Positions 13,022-23,561 of a DNA stretch of 64,000 nucleotides are shown here, piece by piece. The position numbers and the translations under genes are program-made. Location: the NCBI RefSeq assembly GCF_900636745.1, contig NZ_LR134310.1, forward strand, positions 1 to 64,000, read 5' to 3'. The notes below the pieces were generated by a model. It did no database searches. It worked only from the letters and a program-made list of their open reading frames with translations, and was not told the origin of the DNA. Source of the DNA: Actinobacillus equuli (lineage in GTDB: Bacteria; Pseudomonadota; Gammaproteobacteria; Enterobacterales; Pasteurellaceae). Position 1 is the stretch's first letter. Each line of letters starts with the position of its first letter.

Positions 13022-15004
13022 TTATTTAGTTAAATCCACTTGATATACTGCAAAACCTACGTCATCAGTACCTACCAATGTCATTGGATATTGCGCTTTT
13101 TCCTTAATAAATGCTGCTGCTTTTTCAGTTGGAGAAGTTTCAAATCGAACATCTAATTTAGCTTTAGCATTAATAGGTGCGATACGCCAGTTCTTATCCG
13201 CTGTCGGTACTACATGCCCGTTTGCTTTGCTTTCTGCCGAAATGTAATTTGCTAAAATCTGACGGTTTTCATCAGGTGCAGCAAAAACGATATGGCTATC
13301 GCCGGTACCCGGGAATTTACCACCGTATGCACGGTAATTGTTGGTTGCAATTAAGAACTCTTGCTTAGGATCAACCGGTTTACCTTTGAAGGTTAAGTTA
13401 ACAACACGGTGCGAATTTTCATTGATTAATTTGCACTCACCATCGTAACGCGCCGGCTGAGTAATATCAAATTGGTACTCTACTCCATCAATTACGTCAA
13501 AGTTATAAGTACGGAAACCAGTCCAATCTAATAGACTTTGAGGTTGTGTGCTAGCCGGATCAATTTGTTTGAACATACCGGCACTACATTCTAACCATTC
13601 TTTTAACTCTGCCCCTGTCGCTTTTACTACGACTAAAGTATTTGGATAGAGATATAAATCCGCTGCGTTACGGAAAGTTAATTGACCTTTATCCACTTCG
13701 GTAAATCCGGTCGGATCATTTTTACGTCCGCCGGCTTTAAATGGTGCGCCTGCACTTAATACTGGTAAGCCGGCAAGTTCCGGTAAACCTTTAACAACGA
13801 CGTTTTCTACATAAGCTTTTTGCGCTTGGTTTACAATTTGGATCGTAGGGTCGTCTTGTACTAACGCTAAGTAGCTATACATATTATCTGTGGCTTTACC
13901 AATCGGTTGTGACACAAATTTACGGGTTGCTTCGTGGGTTTCTTTAAGTAATGCTGCAATTTCCGGATGATTTTCAATGGTTGCTTTTTTCTTTTCAGCA
14001 TCATAGATAGGACGTAATGCCGCTTTACCATCTACAACTGCCCATTTGCCGTTTTGCTCTGCTAATCTTAAGTCAATGACGCTGAGGTTATTACCCCAAT
14101 AGCCGGCCATACTTTCAGGAACACCCTTCATTGTACCTTTTACGATATCGGCATTCGGTGATTTCTCAAATTCTTTATTTGGGAATAAGCGGTGTGAGTG
14201 ACCAAAAATAACCGCATCAATGCCTTTCACATCAGCAAGATAGAATGCACAGTTTTCCGCACCCTCTTTATATGGTTCATCAGAAGGGCCTGTGTGTGCC
14301 AATGCGATAATCACATCCGCGCCCTTCGCTTTAACAATTGGCACATATTTTTCGGCGGTTTTGACAATATCACGTGCTTCAACTTTGCCTTCAAGATTTG
14401 CTTTATCCCAAACCATAACTTGTGGTGGTACAAAGCCGATATAACCAATTTTTAATGTTTGAGGTTTGCCGTTTGCATCAATGATGGCTTTTTCTTGAAT
14501 AAAGTAAGGTTGGAAGAAAGGTTCATCTGTCCCAGGTTTTACGATATTAGCGTTGACGATCGGGAATTGCGCTTGTTTAATTACGTTATCTAGATAGCTT
14601 AAACCATAGTTAAATTCGTGGTTACCGAGCGTACCGACTTCATATTTCATTGCATTAAGTACCTTAATAGCCGGATCTGCTTTTCCTTCTTTTGAGCCCA
14701 CCGCCGCTTGGTAATCGGCAATCGGGTTGCCTTGAATTAAGTCACCGTTGTCCACCAACACACTATTTTTCACTTCTTTACGAGCCTGTTCGATTAAACT
14801 TGCTGTACGAGTAAAGCCGAATTTTTCGGTTGGTGCGTCTTTATAATAGTCAAAGTCGGTTAAAAAACTGTGAATATCAGTTGTTGCAATGACACGTAAA
14901 TCCGCATGATTACTTGCCCCGCCAGCTGCGAATGCAAAGCGTTGCGTACCTAATACAAGCATTGCGCTTGCGCCTAATTGAATAAAACGTCTTCTATTTA
15001 ACAT
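13022..15004 (-). CDS. cpdB: 2',3'-cyclic-nucleotide 2'-phosphodiesterase/3'-nucleotidase
   Basis: Periplasmic enzyme that degrades cyclic 2',3'-nucleotides and 3'-nucleotides for salvage. 660 residues (E. coli 647). The N-terminus [14 protein letters not shown] looks like a Tat signal with a twin Arg, cleaved near AFA. The metallophosphatase motifs are D43-I-H45, GD at 87-88, GNHE at 127-130 and GHSH near 267-270. The C-terminal 5'-nucleotidase domain holds the substrate site. The start at 15004 has AGGAG close upstream. It is transcribed alone, divergently from ackA. Confidence 0.92.
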   Translation of the reverse strand: MLNRRRFIQLGASAMLVLGTQRFAFAAGGASNHADLRVIATTDIHSFLTDFDYYKDAPTEKFGFTRTASLIEQARKEVKNSVLVDNGDLIQGNPIADYQAAVGSKEGKADPAIKVLNAMKYEVGTLGNHEFNYGLSYLDNVIKQAQFPIVNANIVKPGTDEPFFQPYFIQEKAIIDANGKPQTLKIGYIGFVPPQVMVWDKANLEGKVEARDIVKTAEKYVPIVKAKGADVIIALAHTGPSDEPYKEGAENCAFYLADVKGIDAVIFGHSHRLFPNKEFEKSPNADIVKGTMKGVPESMAGYWGNNLSVIDLRLAEQNGKWAVVDGKAALRPIYDAEKKKATIENHPEIAALLKETHEATRKFVSQPIGKATDNMYSYLALVQDDPTIQIVNQAQKAYVENVVVKGLPELAGLPVLSAGAPFKAGGRKNDPTGFTEVDKGQLTFRNAADLYLYPNTLVVVKATGAELKEWLECSAGMFKQIDPASTQPQSLLDWTGFRTYNFDVIDGVEYQFDITQPARYDGECKLINENSHRVVNLTFKGKPVDPKQEFLIATNNYRAYGGKFPGTGDSHIVFAAPDENRQILANYISAESKANGHVVPTADKNWRIAPINAKAKLDVRFETSPTEKAAAFIKEKAQYPMTLVGTDDVGFAVYQVDLTK

Positions 15005-15311
15005 AGAAAAGCTCCTCCTTGTTTGAGCATAAAAAATTGCAAATTATTGTAAGAAAATAACCGCTTATGCTCTAGCGCTTTTTTCCTATTTCGTGATCGA
15101 GTGCAAATAAAAGTTGGTTATTTATTCAGAATTTGTACTTTATTTGAAATAAAACGCTGGCTCGAATCAAATTTTAAGCGGTTTTTCACTATTATTTGGG
15201 AATAGGAATTTATTTTATGTGCTGAAAAGTGTATTCTTATAGAGACGTACACACTTTACAGTGTGTCAATTTATCAATCCTTTCATAAACAAAAGAAAAA
15301 AGGTGTTTGAC
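15005..15311. promoter_or_regulatory. Divergent promoter region of cpdB and ackA with a palindrome in the ackA leader
   Basis: In this 307-bp gap the only distinct element is a perfect inverted repeat, ACACAC/GTGTGT around six bases (15249-15266). It sits after a possible ackA promoter (TTTATT, 17 bases, TATTCT ending near 15239). A protein binding site or mRNA hairpin is possible. No ORF is seen. Confidence 0.4.
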
Positions 15312-16520
15312 ATGTCTAAAAACTTAATCCTTATCCTTAACTGTGGTAGCTCTTCTCTAAAATTTGCTATCTTAGATCCTAAAACAGGTGATGAAAAATT
15401 ATCTGGTTTAGCAGAAGCATTTCATTTAGAAGACGCTCGTATCAAATGGAAATTAAACGGCGAAAAAGGCAATGCAGATTTAGGTGCGGGTGCAGCACAT
15501 AGCGAAGCATTAACATTCATCGCAAATGAATTATTATCTGAAGAATTAAAAGCAAGCATTGGTGCTATCGGTCATCGTATCGTTCACGGTGGTGAACAGT
15601 TCACCTCATCTGTAGTTATCAATGACGATGTAGTTAAAGGCATCGAAAACGCAATTCAATTCGCACCACTTCACAACCCGGCCCACTTAATCGGTATTCA
15701 AGAAGCATTCCGTATTTTCCCTGAATTAAAAGAGAAAAACGTTGCAGTATTCGATACAGCTTTCCACCAAACTATGCCGGAAGAAGCATTCTTATACGCA
15801 CTTCCATACAAATTATATAAAGAAAATGGTATTCGTCGTTATGGTGCTCACGGTACTAGCCACCTATTCATTACATCACAAGTTGCTGAATTAGCAGGTA
15901 AACCGGTAGATCAAACAAACGCAATTATTTGTCACTTAGGTAACGGTGGTTCTGTATCTGTTGTTCGTAACGGTAAATGTATCGATACTTCAATGGGTTT
16001 AACACCATTAGAAGGTTTAGTGATGGGTACTCGTTCAGGTGACATCGACCCTGCAATCATTTTCTACCTATACAAAAACTTAGGTATGTCAATGGAGCAA
16101 ATCGAAGATACATTAGTGAAAAAATCAGGTCTTTTAGGTTTAACAGAAGTAACTAGCGACTGTCGTTATGCAGAAGACAACTATGACGATGCTTCAAAAC
16201 CTGAAGCAAAACGTGCATTAGACGTATACAGCTACCGTTTAGCAAAATATATCGGTGCATATATGGCAATCTTAGGTGATTCTCACTTAGACGCTATCGC
16301 ATTCACAGGCGGTATCGGTGAAAACTCAGGTCACGTACGTGAATTAACCTTAAATCACTTAAAATTATTCGGTATCAAATTAGATAACGAACGTAACTTA
16401 GCGGCACGTTTCGGTAAATCAGGCACTATTACTGCAGATGACTCAGCATTCAAAGCAGTAGTAATCCCTACAAACGAAGAATTAGTGATTGCACAAGATA
16501 CAGCTAAATTAGCATTATAA
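15312..16520 (+). CDS. ackA: Acetate kinase
   Basis: Converts acetyl phosphate and ADP to acetate and ATP, the energy-yielding end of overflow and mixed-acid metabolism. 402 residues from the ATG at 15312, eight bases after AAAAGG. An upstream in-frame start at 15261 lies inside the leader palindrome and is rejected. The acetokinase signatures [10 protein letters not shown] (residues 9-18) and [10 protein letters not shown] are present, and GNGGS for nucleotide binding. It is followed by pta 54 bp downstream with a hairpin between them. Codon use is strongly biased, as in highly expressed genes. Confidence 0.96.
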   Translation: MSKNLILILNCGSSSLKFAILDPKTGDEKLSGLAEAFHLEDARIKWKLNGEKGNADLGAGAAHSEALTFIANELLSEELKASIGAIGHRIVHGGEQFTSSVVINDDVVKGIENAIQFAPLHNPAHLIGIQEAFRIFPELKEKNVAVFDTAFHQTMPEEAFLYALPYKLYKENGIRRYGAHGTSHLFITSQVAELAGKPVDQTNAIICHLGNGGSVSVVRNGKCIDTSMGLTPLEGLVMGTRSGDIDPAIIFYLYKNLGMSMEQIEDTLVKKSGLLGLTEVTSDCRYAEDNYDDASKPEAKRALDVYSYRLAKYIGAYMAILGDSHLDAIAFTGGIGENSGHVRELTLNHLKLFGIKLDNERNLAARFGKSGTITADDSAFKAVVIPTNEELVIAQDTAKLAL

Positions 16521-16524
16521 TTTC

Positions 16525-16549
16525 AAGGGGCAGACAATTCTGCCCTTTT
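16525..16549 (+). terminator. Hairpin between ackA and pta
   Basis: GGGCAGA/TCTGCCC with loop CAAT followed by TTTTC, 5 bp after the ackA stop. It probably ends part of the transcripts so that pta is made at a lower level than ackA. Confidence 0.65.
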
Positions 16550-16574
16550 CCTATTTCACATAAACGGATTAAAT

Positions 16575-18713
16575 ATGTCTAGAACGATTATTCTTATCCC
16601 AACCACAACCGGTGTAGGTTTAACAAGTGTTAGCCTTGGTTTAGTTCATGCATTAGAGCAAAAAGGCACAAAAGTTGGCTTTTTAAAACCTATCGCACAA
16701 CCGATTACCGGTGAAGATACTTTAGACCGCTCTACTTCTATCATTAAAGCTGCACAAACCACAGAAGTGGGCGAACCATTTATGCTAAGCGAAGCGGAAG
16801 CGTTAATTGGTCAAAACCAAAGTGATGTTTTATTAGAAAAAGTGGTTGAGCGTCACCAACAATTATCAAAAAATAATGAAGTTATCGTTGTTGAAGGTCT
16901 AATTCCAACACGTAAAAACTCATACGCAAACAGCGTAAACTATGATATCGCTCAAGCGTTAGATGCAGAAATCATCTTAGTTGCTGCACCGGGTTCAGAT
17001 AAACCGGCACAATTAAAAGAACGTATTGAAGCCGCTGCATCAGAATTCGGTGGTCGTCATAACCCTAACTTATTAGGCGTGATCATCAATAAATTTAATG
17101 CACCGGTTGATGAATCTGGCCGTACGCGTCCGGACTTAACTGAAATTTTCGATTCATTCCAACACAGCACACAAAATGTGGCTGAAGTGGAAGCATTATT
17201 TACGAAAAGCCCAATCAAATTACTTGCTTGTGTTGAGTGGAAATCTGATTTAATTGCAACACGTGCGATAGATTTAGCGAAACACTTACATGCAGCAATT
17301 ATCAACGAAGGCGAAATCCAATCTCGTCGTATTCGTGGCGTAACATTCTGTGCTCGTAGTCTTCCGCATATGGTTGATCATTTCAAGGCAGGTAGCTTAT
17401 TAGTAACTTCTGCGGATCGTCCGGAAGTTTTAGTGGCTGCATCTTTAGCGGTAATGAACGGTGTTGAAATCGGTGCAATCTTATTAACCGGCGGTTATAA
17501 AATTGAAACTCCAATTGCAAAACTTTGCCAACAAGCATTTGAATCTGGCGTACCGGTATTCCGTGTAGAAGGTAACACATGGCAAACGGCGCTTAGCTTA
17601 CAAAGTTTCAGCTTAGAAGTTCCTGCAGATGATAAAGAACGTATTGCATCAATTAAAGAATACGTTGCGAGTCAATTTAACCATGGTTTCATTGATGAAA
17701 TTTCAAAAGCGGCTACTCGTGCTCGTCGTTTATCGCCTGCGGCATTCCGTTATCAATTAACTGAATATGCACGTCAAGCGAAAAAACGCATCGTGTTACC
17801 TGAAGGTGATGAGCCTCGTACCGTTAAAGCAGCGGCATTATGTGCTGAACGTGGTATTGCAGAATGTGTACTTTTAGCAAATCCTACTGATGTTCAACGT
17901 GTAGCGGAATCTCAAGGTGTGGTATTAGGTAAAGGTATCACAATCATCAACCCTGAAGAAGTACGCGAAAACTATGTTGCTCGTTTAGTCGAGTTACGTA
18001 AAAACAAAGGTATGACAGAAGTTGTTGCGCGTGAGCAATTAACAGATACCGTAGTACTTGGTACGATGATGTTAGAAGCCGGTGAAGTTGACGGTTTAGT
18101 ATCTGGTGCGGTTCATACCACGGCAAATACGATTCGTCCGCCGATGCAAATCATCAAAACTGCACCGGGTAGCTCGATTGTTTCTTCAATCTTCTTCATG
18201 TTATTACCAGACCAAGTGCTTGTATACGGTGACTGTGCGGTGAATCCAGATCCGACAGCAGAACAATTAGCTGAAATTGCAATTCAATCTGCGGAATCAG
18301 CGAAAGCATTCGGTATTGACCCACGTGTTGCAATGATTTCTTACTCAACAGGTACATCAGGTTCTGGTGCAGACGTAGAGAAAGTGAAAGAAGCAACTCG
18401 TATCGCACAAGAAAAACGCCCTGATTTAATTATCGATGGTCCGTTACAATATGATGCGGCGGTAATGGAAGATGTAGCTCGCTCTAAAGCGCCTAACTCT
18501 CCGGTAGCAGGTAAAGCAACGGTATTCGTATTCCCTGACTTAAATACCGGTAATACGACATATAAAGCGGTACAACGTTCTGCAGATTTAGTGTCTATCG
18601 GCCCAATGCTTCAAGGTATGCGTAAACCGGTTAACGACCTTTCTCGTGGTGCGTTAGTGGATGATATCGTATATACAATCGCATTAACTGCAATTCAAGC
18701 AACTCAAGGTTAA
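16575..18713 (+). CDS. pta: Phosphate acetyltransferase
   Basis: Interconverts acetyl-CoA and acetyl phosphate and works with AckA. 712 residues, the long class II form (E. coli 714). The N-terminal domain (residues 1-about 230) is P-loop-like ([16 protein letters not shown]), the middle is a DRTGG domain, and the C-terminal PTA_PTB catalytic domain (about 390-712) carries [13 protein letters not shown] and GPLQYDAA. The ATG directly follows the ackA hairpin, with a weak binding site. Confidence 0.96.
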   Translation: MSRTIILIPTTTGVGLTSVSLGLVHALEQKGTKVGFLKPIAQPITGEDTLDRSTSIIKAAQTTEVGEPFMLSEAEALIGQNQSDVLLEKVVERHQQLSKNNEVIVVEGLIPTRKNSYANSVNYDIAQALDAEIILVAAPGSDKPAQLKERIEAAASEFGGRHNPNLLGVIINKFNAPVDESGRTRPDLTEIFDSFQHSTQNVAEVEALFTKSPIKLLACVEWKSDLIATRAIDLAKHLHAAIINEGEIQSRRIRGVTFCARSLPHMVDHFKAGSLLVTSADRPEVLVAASLAVMNGVEIGAILLTGGYKIETPIAKLCQQAFESGVPVFRVEGNTWQTALSLQSFSLEVPADDKERIASIKEYVASQFNHGFIDEISKAATRARRLSPAAFRYQLTEYARQAKKRIVLPEGDEPRTVKAAALCAERGIAECVLLANPTDVQRVAESQGVVLGKGITIINPEEVRENYVARLVELRKNKGMTEVVAREQLTDTVVLGTMMLEAGEVDGLVSGAVHTTANTIRPPMQIIKTAPGSSIVSSIFFMLLPDQVLVYGDCAVNPDPTAEQLAEIAIQSAESAKAFGIDPRVAMISYSTGTSGSGADVEKVKEATRIAQEKRPDLIIDGPLQYDAAVMEDVARSKAPNSPVAGKATVFVFPDLNTGNTTYKAVQRSADLVSIGPMLQGMRKPVNDLSRGALVDDIVYTIALTAIQATQG

Positions 18714-18729
18714 TTAATCCTTTTAAAGC

Positions 18730-18756
18730 AAAATGCCCTCATTTGAGGGCATTTTT
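18730..18756 (+). terminator. Terminator of pta
   Basis: AAAATGCCCTC pairs with GAGGGCATTTT, followed by Ts. Confidence 0.85.
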
Positions 18757-18764
18757 TATATATA

Positions 18765-18793
18765 AAGAAAAAAGCGCTGAATCTCAGCGCTTT
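18765..18793 (-). terminator. Terminator of the DUF1508 gene
   Basis: AAAGCGCTGA/TCAGCGCTTT with a 3-base loop. On the minus strand it is followed by TTTCTT. Together with the pta terminator it separates the convergent genes. Confidence 0.8.
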
Positions 18794-18816
18794 ACTTATT
18801 GTATGGAGGGTTATGC

Positions 18817-18999
18817 TTATTCTTTGGTTAAGTCTTTAACTTCAGTTTCAGCAGTAATTTTTTTCACTGCTTCAATACCCTTCTGGCAGCTTTGCTTAGT
18901 TGCATAGCCTTCACCACCTGTTGCGACAGTTTGGTGATTGCCAGATTTTAAACGCCAACGGAATTCACCTTTCGCATCTTTATAAATTTCAAAATACAT
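18817..18999 (-). CDS. DUF1508 (YegP-like) small protein
   Basis: 60 residues from the ATG at 18999, with GAGGAA eight bases upstream. The pattern YFEIYKDAKGEFRWRLKSGN followed by GGEGYATKQSCQKGIEAVKK is the DUF1508 unit, a small alpha/beta fold. Enteric YegP has two such units, this protein has one. The cellular role is not established. It is monocistronic. Confidence 0.82.
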   Translation of the reverse strand: MYFEIYKDAKGEFRWRLKSGNHQTVATGGEGYATKQSCQKGIEAVKKITAETEVKDLTKE

Positions 19000-19174
19000 A
19001 TTTATTTCCTCATTTAAAACCAAACATCGTGTTTGGTAGCGACAAGATTACTTATTTAATGAAAAATTGCAAATTTTTCGCAAAAAATGACCGCTTATTT
19101 ACGTAAATTTGCTCAACAACTCTATATTTTGTCTGTTATGATATTGTTAATTCTTATTACAAGAGGATAACAAA

Positions 19175-20869
19175 ATGTCTGCACAACCACTTATTGCACA
19201 ACTTACTCAAATTGTAGGTAATCAACATATCATTACCGATCCGGCTAAAACAGAGTCATATCGAAGCGGCTATCGCTTTGGTTCCGGTGCTGCGCTTGCA
19301 GTCGTTCGGCCTGCCAACTTATTGGAGTTTTGGCAGATTTTAAAAACTTGTGTTGCGCATGATGTCATTGTGATTAACCAAGCAGCTAATACGGGCTTAA
19401 CCGGTGGATCTACCCCAAGCGGAAATGATTACGATCGTGATATCGTGATTATTAATGCGATGCGTATTGACGGTGTTCAATTGATCAATAATGCGACACA
19501 GGTGGTCTGTTTACCCGGTTCAACACTGAACGAACTTGAAAATCAGTTAAAACCACACGGGCGAGAACCGCATTCTGTCATCGGTTCATCTTGTATCGGT
19601 GCTTCCGTAATCGGTGGGATTTGTAATAATTCAGGCGGTGCGTTGGTGCAAAGAGGGCCGGCTTATACGGAAATGGCACTTTATGCGCAATTAAATGAGC
19701 AAGGTGAACTGGAATTACATAATCATCTTGGCATTGAGTTAGGGACAACGCCGGAAGAAATCCTCACTAATTTGCAAGCGCACCGTTATCAGCAAAAAGA
19801 TATTCAGCAGTATTGCGGAAAAGGTCATGACCACAGCTACTGCAATCATGTTCGCCAAGTTGATGAAAACTCCCCTGCCCGATTTAACGCTGATCCTGCT
19901 CGCCATTTTGAGGCTTCCGGTAGTGCTGGAAAACTCGCTATCTTCGCTGTTCGTTTAGATACTTTCCCTCTCGAAAAAAACACCGCCGTATTCTATATCG
20001 GTACCAACCAAACCAATGTTCTCAACGATTTACGCCGTCATATGCTGAGCCAATTCGCACAATTGCCGATTTCCGGCGAATATATTCACCGAGACGCATT
20101 TGATATTGCCGCTCGTTATGGTAAAGATACATTTTGGGTAATTAAGAAATTTGGTACACAATGGTTGCCAAAACTCTTTGCTTTAAAGGCAAATGTCGAT
20201 CGTCTCAGTAAAAAGATACCATTCTTACCACATCATCTGAGTGATAAGGTGATGCAATTGATTTCAAAAGGTCTTCCTGAACACTTACCGCAAAGTTTAT
20301 GGCAATTCCGTGATCGTTATGAACACCATTTAATTATCAAAATGGGGGGTAAAGGCGTTGATGAAGCTCGTAACTACCTTAAACACTATTTTGCTCAGCA
20401 GGAAAAAGGCGGCTTTTTTGAATGCAATGCACTAGAAACGCAAGCAGCGATGTTACACCGTTTTGCGGTTGCAAGTGCCGCTATTCGTTATCGTGCAATT
20501 CATGAACAGGAAGTGGAAGATATTGTGGCGCTGGATATTGCTCTGCGCCGTAACGATCAAGATTGGTTTGAACAATTGCCGGCAGAAATCGATGCACAAA
20601 TTAGTCATAAACTCTATTATGGTCATTTTATGTGTCATGTTTTCCACCAAGACTATATTGTCAAAAAAGGCTGTGATTGTGTGAAGTTAGAACACGAAAT
20701 GCTGAAGTTGTTAGATAAACGTGGCGCGCAGTATCCGGCGGAACATAATGTGGGTCATCTCTATGAAGCAAAACCGGAATTACGTAAGTTCTATAAGGCT
20801 CTCGATCCGACCAATAGCTTTAATCCGGGTATCGGGCAAACCACTAAGAAAAAATATTGGCAAGAATAG
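19175..20869 (+). CDS. dld: Quinone-dependent D-lactate dehydrogenase
   Basis: Peripheral membrane flavoprotein that oxidises D-lactate to pyruvate and passes electrons to quinone. 564 residues (E. coli Dld 571). The N-terminal FAD-binding PCMH domain shows NTGLTGGSTPSG near residues 71-82 and SSCIGASVIGGICNNSGG near 143-160. The C-terminal membrane-binding domain is rich in basic and aromatic residues. ATG at 19175 follows AAGAGGATAA. The gene stands alone. Confidence 0.95.
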   Translation: MSAQPLIAQLTQIVGNQHIITDPAKTESYRSGYRFGSGAALAVVRPANLLEFWQILKTCVAHDVIVINQAANTGLTGGSTPSGNDYDRDIVIINAMRIDGVQLINNATQVVCLPGSTLNELENQLKPHGREPHSVIGSSCIGASVIGGICNNSGGALVQRGPAYTEMALYAQLNEQGELELHNHLGIELGTTPEEILTNLQAHRYQQKDIQQYCGKGHDHSYCNHVRQVDENSPARFNADPARHFEASGSAGKLAIFAVRLDTFPLEKNTAVFYIGTNQTNVLNDLRRHMLSQFAQLPISGEYIHRDAFDIAARYGKDTFWVIKKFGTQWLPKLFALKANVDRLSKKIPFLPHHLSDKVMQLISKGLPEHLPQSLWQFRDRYEHHLIIKMGGKGVDEARNYLKHYFAQQEKGGFFECNALETQAAMLHRFAVASAAIRYRAIHEQEVEDIVALDIALRRNDQDWFEQLPAEIDAQISHKLYYGHFMCHVFHQDYIVKKGCDCVKLEHEMLKLLDKRGAQYPAEHNVGHLYEAKPELRKFYKALDPTNSFNPGIGQTTKKKYWQE

Positions 20870-20890
20870 CTTTTACGCCATTCGTTAAAT

Positions 20891-20941
20891 AAACAAGCGG
20901 TTAGATTTGCAAAATTTTTTACAAATTTAACCGCTTGTTTT
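20891..20941. terminator. Inverted pair of uptake signal sequences acting as bidirectional terminator
   Basis: AAACAAGCGGTTA and TAACCGCTTGTTT form a long stem between the convergent dld and mltB genes. Each arm is an ACAAGCGGT-type (Apl) DNA uptake signal. Confidence 0.8.
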
Positions 20942-20943
20942 AG

Positions 20944-22032
20944 TTATTGCCCAACAGAAGCATTAATACGATCAGCAAATTTGCCAATACTTATACCGAA
21001 ATTATTTGATCTATTCCAATCCATTAATGTACGGAAATTACTGGTCACTAAGAATGCTCTGCCGATTTCTTTATCCGGACGAACCAACCATAATTTTTTA
21101 CCGCTCAATGCGCTTAATTTTGCGCTATCTTGTGCAGTTGGATAAGCAAGATAGACTCCCCAAGATTGCCACTCGCCTAAGCTTTTTGCTTGGTTCTCCG
21201 CAAGTCCCGAAAATGACATATCAATTGGACTTGATAACTTAACCTCAATTCCCCAAGGTAGGCTGTCATCCCACCCGACTGTAGAGAGGTAAGATGCGAT
21301 TGATGCAAACGCATCCGCTTCACTATTCCAAATATCTTTTTTACTGTCGCCATCGCCATCTGCGGCGTAGCTTAAGTAAGCCGTCGGCATGAATTGTGTT
21401 TGCCCCATAGCGCCCGCCCAAGAACCTTGCATTTCGTAACGATTAATGGTGCCGTCATCTAGCATTTTCATCGCATTGACAAATTCTTGCGTGAAGAGCT
21501 TTTCACGGCGACCGTCAAAAGCGAGAGTCGCTAAAACGGATAACACATCAAAATCGCCTTGGTAACGACCGAAACTACTCTCCATTCCCCAAAGCGCCAT
21601 AATATATTCTTTTTGAACGCCGTATTTTTGACTTGCCTTAGTCAGAGAAGCACTAAATTCGTACCAATTCTCAACAGCCGTATTCACTTTAGCCTGTGTC
21701 AGCACTTTGTTGAGATAATTGGTTACGCCATTCGGATTCGGTTGAGGTGCCGGCGCATTCGGATCTCTTTTACGCCCGGCTTGCTGTTGATCTAGCTGTA
21801 CTGCTCGTGCGTTGTAATGAATGAAACGCTGCGTATTGAGCGTTTTATCCGAAACACCGGCAGCCGCTGCTTTTTGTTTTAGAAAATGTACGTAATCATT
21901 AAAGTTATTGAGTGTACGAGCTTTGTTATATTGCGCATCAAGCGGTAATTCTTGAAATGAATTTTTATTTGAACAGCCTGCAATTACCAAGGTAATCACG
22001 GTAAAAGGAATGGCTAAAAATTTGAATTTCAT
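20944..22032 (-). CDS. mltB: Membrane-bound lytic murein transglycosylase B
   Basis: Outer-membrane lipoprotein that cleaves peptidoglycan glycan strands to 1,6-anhydro products. 362 residues (E. coli 361). The lipobox is VIAGC with Cys20. The catalytic Glu is E151 in WGMESSFGRYQG, the SLT_2 family motif. Conserved GAMGQTQFMPTAYL and the Asp-rich DGDGDSKKDIW (a calcium-binding loop) follow. It lies downstream of truB on the same strand, 57 bp away. Confidence 0.94.
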   Translation of the reverse strand: MKFKFLAIPFTVITLVIAGCSNKNSFQELPLDAQYNKARTLNNFNDYVHFLKQKAAAAGVSDKTLNTQRFIHYNARAVQLDQQQAGRKRDPNAPAPQPNPNGVTNYLNKVLTQAKVNTAVENWYEFSASLTKASQKYGVQKEYIMALWGMESSFGRYQGDFDVLSVLATLAFDGRREKLFTQEFVNAMKMLDDGTINRYEMQGSWAGAMGQTQFMPTAYLSYAADGDGDSKKDIWNSEADAFASIASYLSTVGWDDSLPWGIEVKLSSPIDMSFSGLAENQAKSLGEWQSWGVYLAYPTAQDSAKLSALSGKKLWLVRPDKEIGRAFLVTSNFRTLMDWNRSNNFGISIGKFADRINASVGQ

Positions 22033-22089
22033 ATTGTTCTTTGCATTAAAGCGGTCTGCTCCTACTTTTGCAGAAACAAACCGTAAAAA

Positions 22090-23007
22090 CTAAAGGTTTA
22101 CCATTCGACTCGGACGAATCACATTATCATTTGTGATTTCCGCTACTCCGAGGAATTGACCATTTTCTGAAAATAAACGAACTTGACCGTAGGTTTGATT
22201 AATATTTTCGAATTTGACTCTTTGGCCGAAACCAACCGCTTTGGTTTGCTCTGCTGTTAGATTTATTTTAGGCAGACTTTCTACTGCGGTATCTAAAGGT
22301 AAAAGATGTTGATCCAGCGCTTCAAGCGGTTGATTTTCACTTAAATTTTGCAAATCTTCATAGCTCATCATCGCTTCAATCGGATAATTTGCAACCGCCA
22401 AGCGGCGTAAAACCGTAACATGTGCGCCACAACCTAATACTTCACCTAAATCATCCACCAAAGTACGGATATAAGTGCCTTTTGAGCAATGTACTTCTAA
22501 CGTAAGATAAGGCGCGGAATATTCGATAAAGCGTAACTCAAAAATCGTAATCGGACGCGCTTCTCGTTCTACCGTAATACCTTGACGAGCATATTCATAA
22601 AGTGGTTTGCCGTTATGTTTCAATGCGGAAAACATTGTCGGAACTTGTAAAATATCGCCGCGAAATTGATCTAAAGCTGCAATAATTTCCGCTTCGCCAA
22701 CATTCACTGCTCGGGTTTCAACGACTTGCCCTTCCGCATCCGACGTATCGGTACGTTCGCCTAATTTTGCGGTAACTTGGTAACGTTTGTCTGAATCAAG
22801 CAAAAATTGCGAAAATTTAGTCGCTTCACCCAAACAAATCGGCAACATGCCGGTCGCAAGCGGATCCAATGCGCCGGTATGCCCTGCTTTATTTGCTCGA
22901 AATAAGCGTTTGACCTTTTGCAGAATATCATTTGATGACATTCCTTGCGGTTTATCTAATAAAAATACGCCGTGAACATCACGCCCTTTTTTACGAGGTC
23001 TAGACAC
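22090..23007 (-). CDS. truB: tRNA pseudouridine-55 synthase
   Basis: Makes pseudouridine at position 55 of tRNAs. 305 residues. The catalytic Asp is D48 in [15 protein letters not shown]. The start is GTG at 23007, directly after the rbfA stop, so the two are translationally coupled. It ends the metY-rimP-nusA-infB-rbfA-truB cluster, the usual order in gammaproteobacteria. Confidence 0.95.
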   Translation of the reverse strand: MSRPRKKGRDVHGVFLLDKPQGMSSNDILQKVKRLFRANKAGHTGALDPLATGMLPICLGEATKFSQFLLDSDKRYQVTAKLGERTDTSDAEGQVVETRAVNVGEAEIIAALDQFRGDILQVPTMFSALKHNGKPLYEYARQGITVEREARPITIFELRFIEYSAPYLTLEVHCSKGTYIRTLVDDLGEVLGCGAHVTVLRRLAVANYPIEAMMSYEDLQNLSENQPLEALDQHLLPLDTAVESLPKINLTAEQTKAVGFGQRVKFENINQTYGQVRLFSENGQFLGVAEITNDNVIRPSRMVNL

Positions 23008-23391
23008 CTATTCTTCCTCTTTATGTTTAGCTTCATCGTTTTTAATTACATTCGATACAAGGTTAGACATACGCATACCTTCTACCAAGGATTGATCGTA
23101 AATAAAACGAAGCTCAGGCACAATACGTAAACGCATTGCTTTACCGACTAATGAACGAATGTACGGGCTTGCTTTTTCTAAACCTTTCATACCCTGTTCA
23201 ATTGCGCTTTGATCATTATCGAATAAGAAAGTCACAAAGATTTTAGCATAAGCCAAATCACGGCTTACTTCCACATCAGATACTGTTACCATCCCGATAC
23301 GAGGATCTTTCACCTCACGTTGTAAAATTACAGCGATCTCTTTTTGTAGCTCTTGCGCTACACGATCACTGCGTTTAAATTCTCTGCTCAT
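23008..23391 (-). CDS. rbfA: 30S ribosome-binding factor A
   Basis: Assists late maturation of the 30S subunit and processing of 16S rRNA. 127 residues from the ATG at 23391, with GGAGAA upstream. The in-frame ATG at 23421 lacks a binding site. KH-like fold with [14 protein letters not shown] and [14 protein letters not shown]. The C-terminal tail is acidic ([10 protein letters not shown]). Confidence 0.95.
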   Translation of the reverse strand: MSREFKRSDRVAQELQKEIAVILQREVKDPRIGMVTVSDVEVSRDLAYAKIFVTFLFDNDQSAIEQGMKGLEKASPYIRSLVGKAMRLRIVPELRFIYDQSLVEGMRMSNLVSNVIKNDEAKHKEEE

Positions 23392-23487
23392 GTTTTCTCC
23401 AAAATGCAAACGAGGCACCACAAAAGCGCCTCAAAATTTTGTTAGGATTATACCCTAATTTGTCGTTATTAGCGATGTTAAGCCAAA

Positions 23488-23544
23488 AACAAGCGGTCAG
23501 TTTCCACTAAATTTTTGCAAATTTATGCAGAAATCTGACCGCTT
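23488..23544 (-). terminator. Inverted pair of uptake signals between infB and rbfA
   Basis: ACAAGCGGTCAG and CTGACCGCTT form a stem. It lies inside the operon, so it probably attenuates rather than ends transcription. Confidence 0.55.
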
Positions 23545-23561
23545 TCACTAATGAAACGAAA

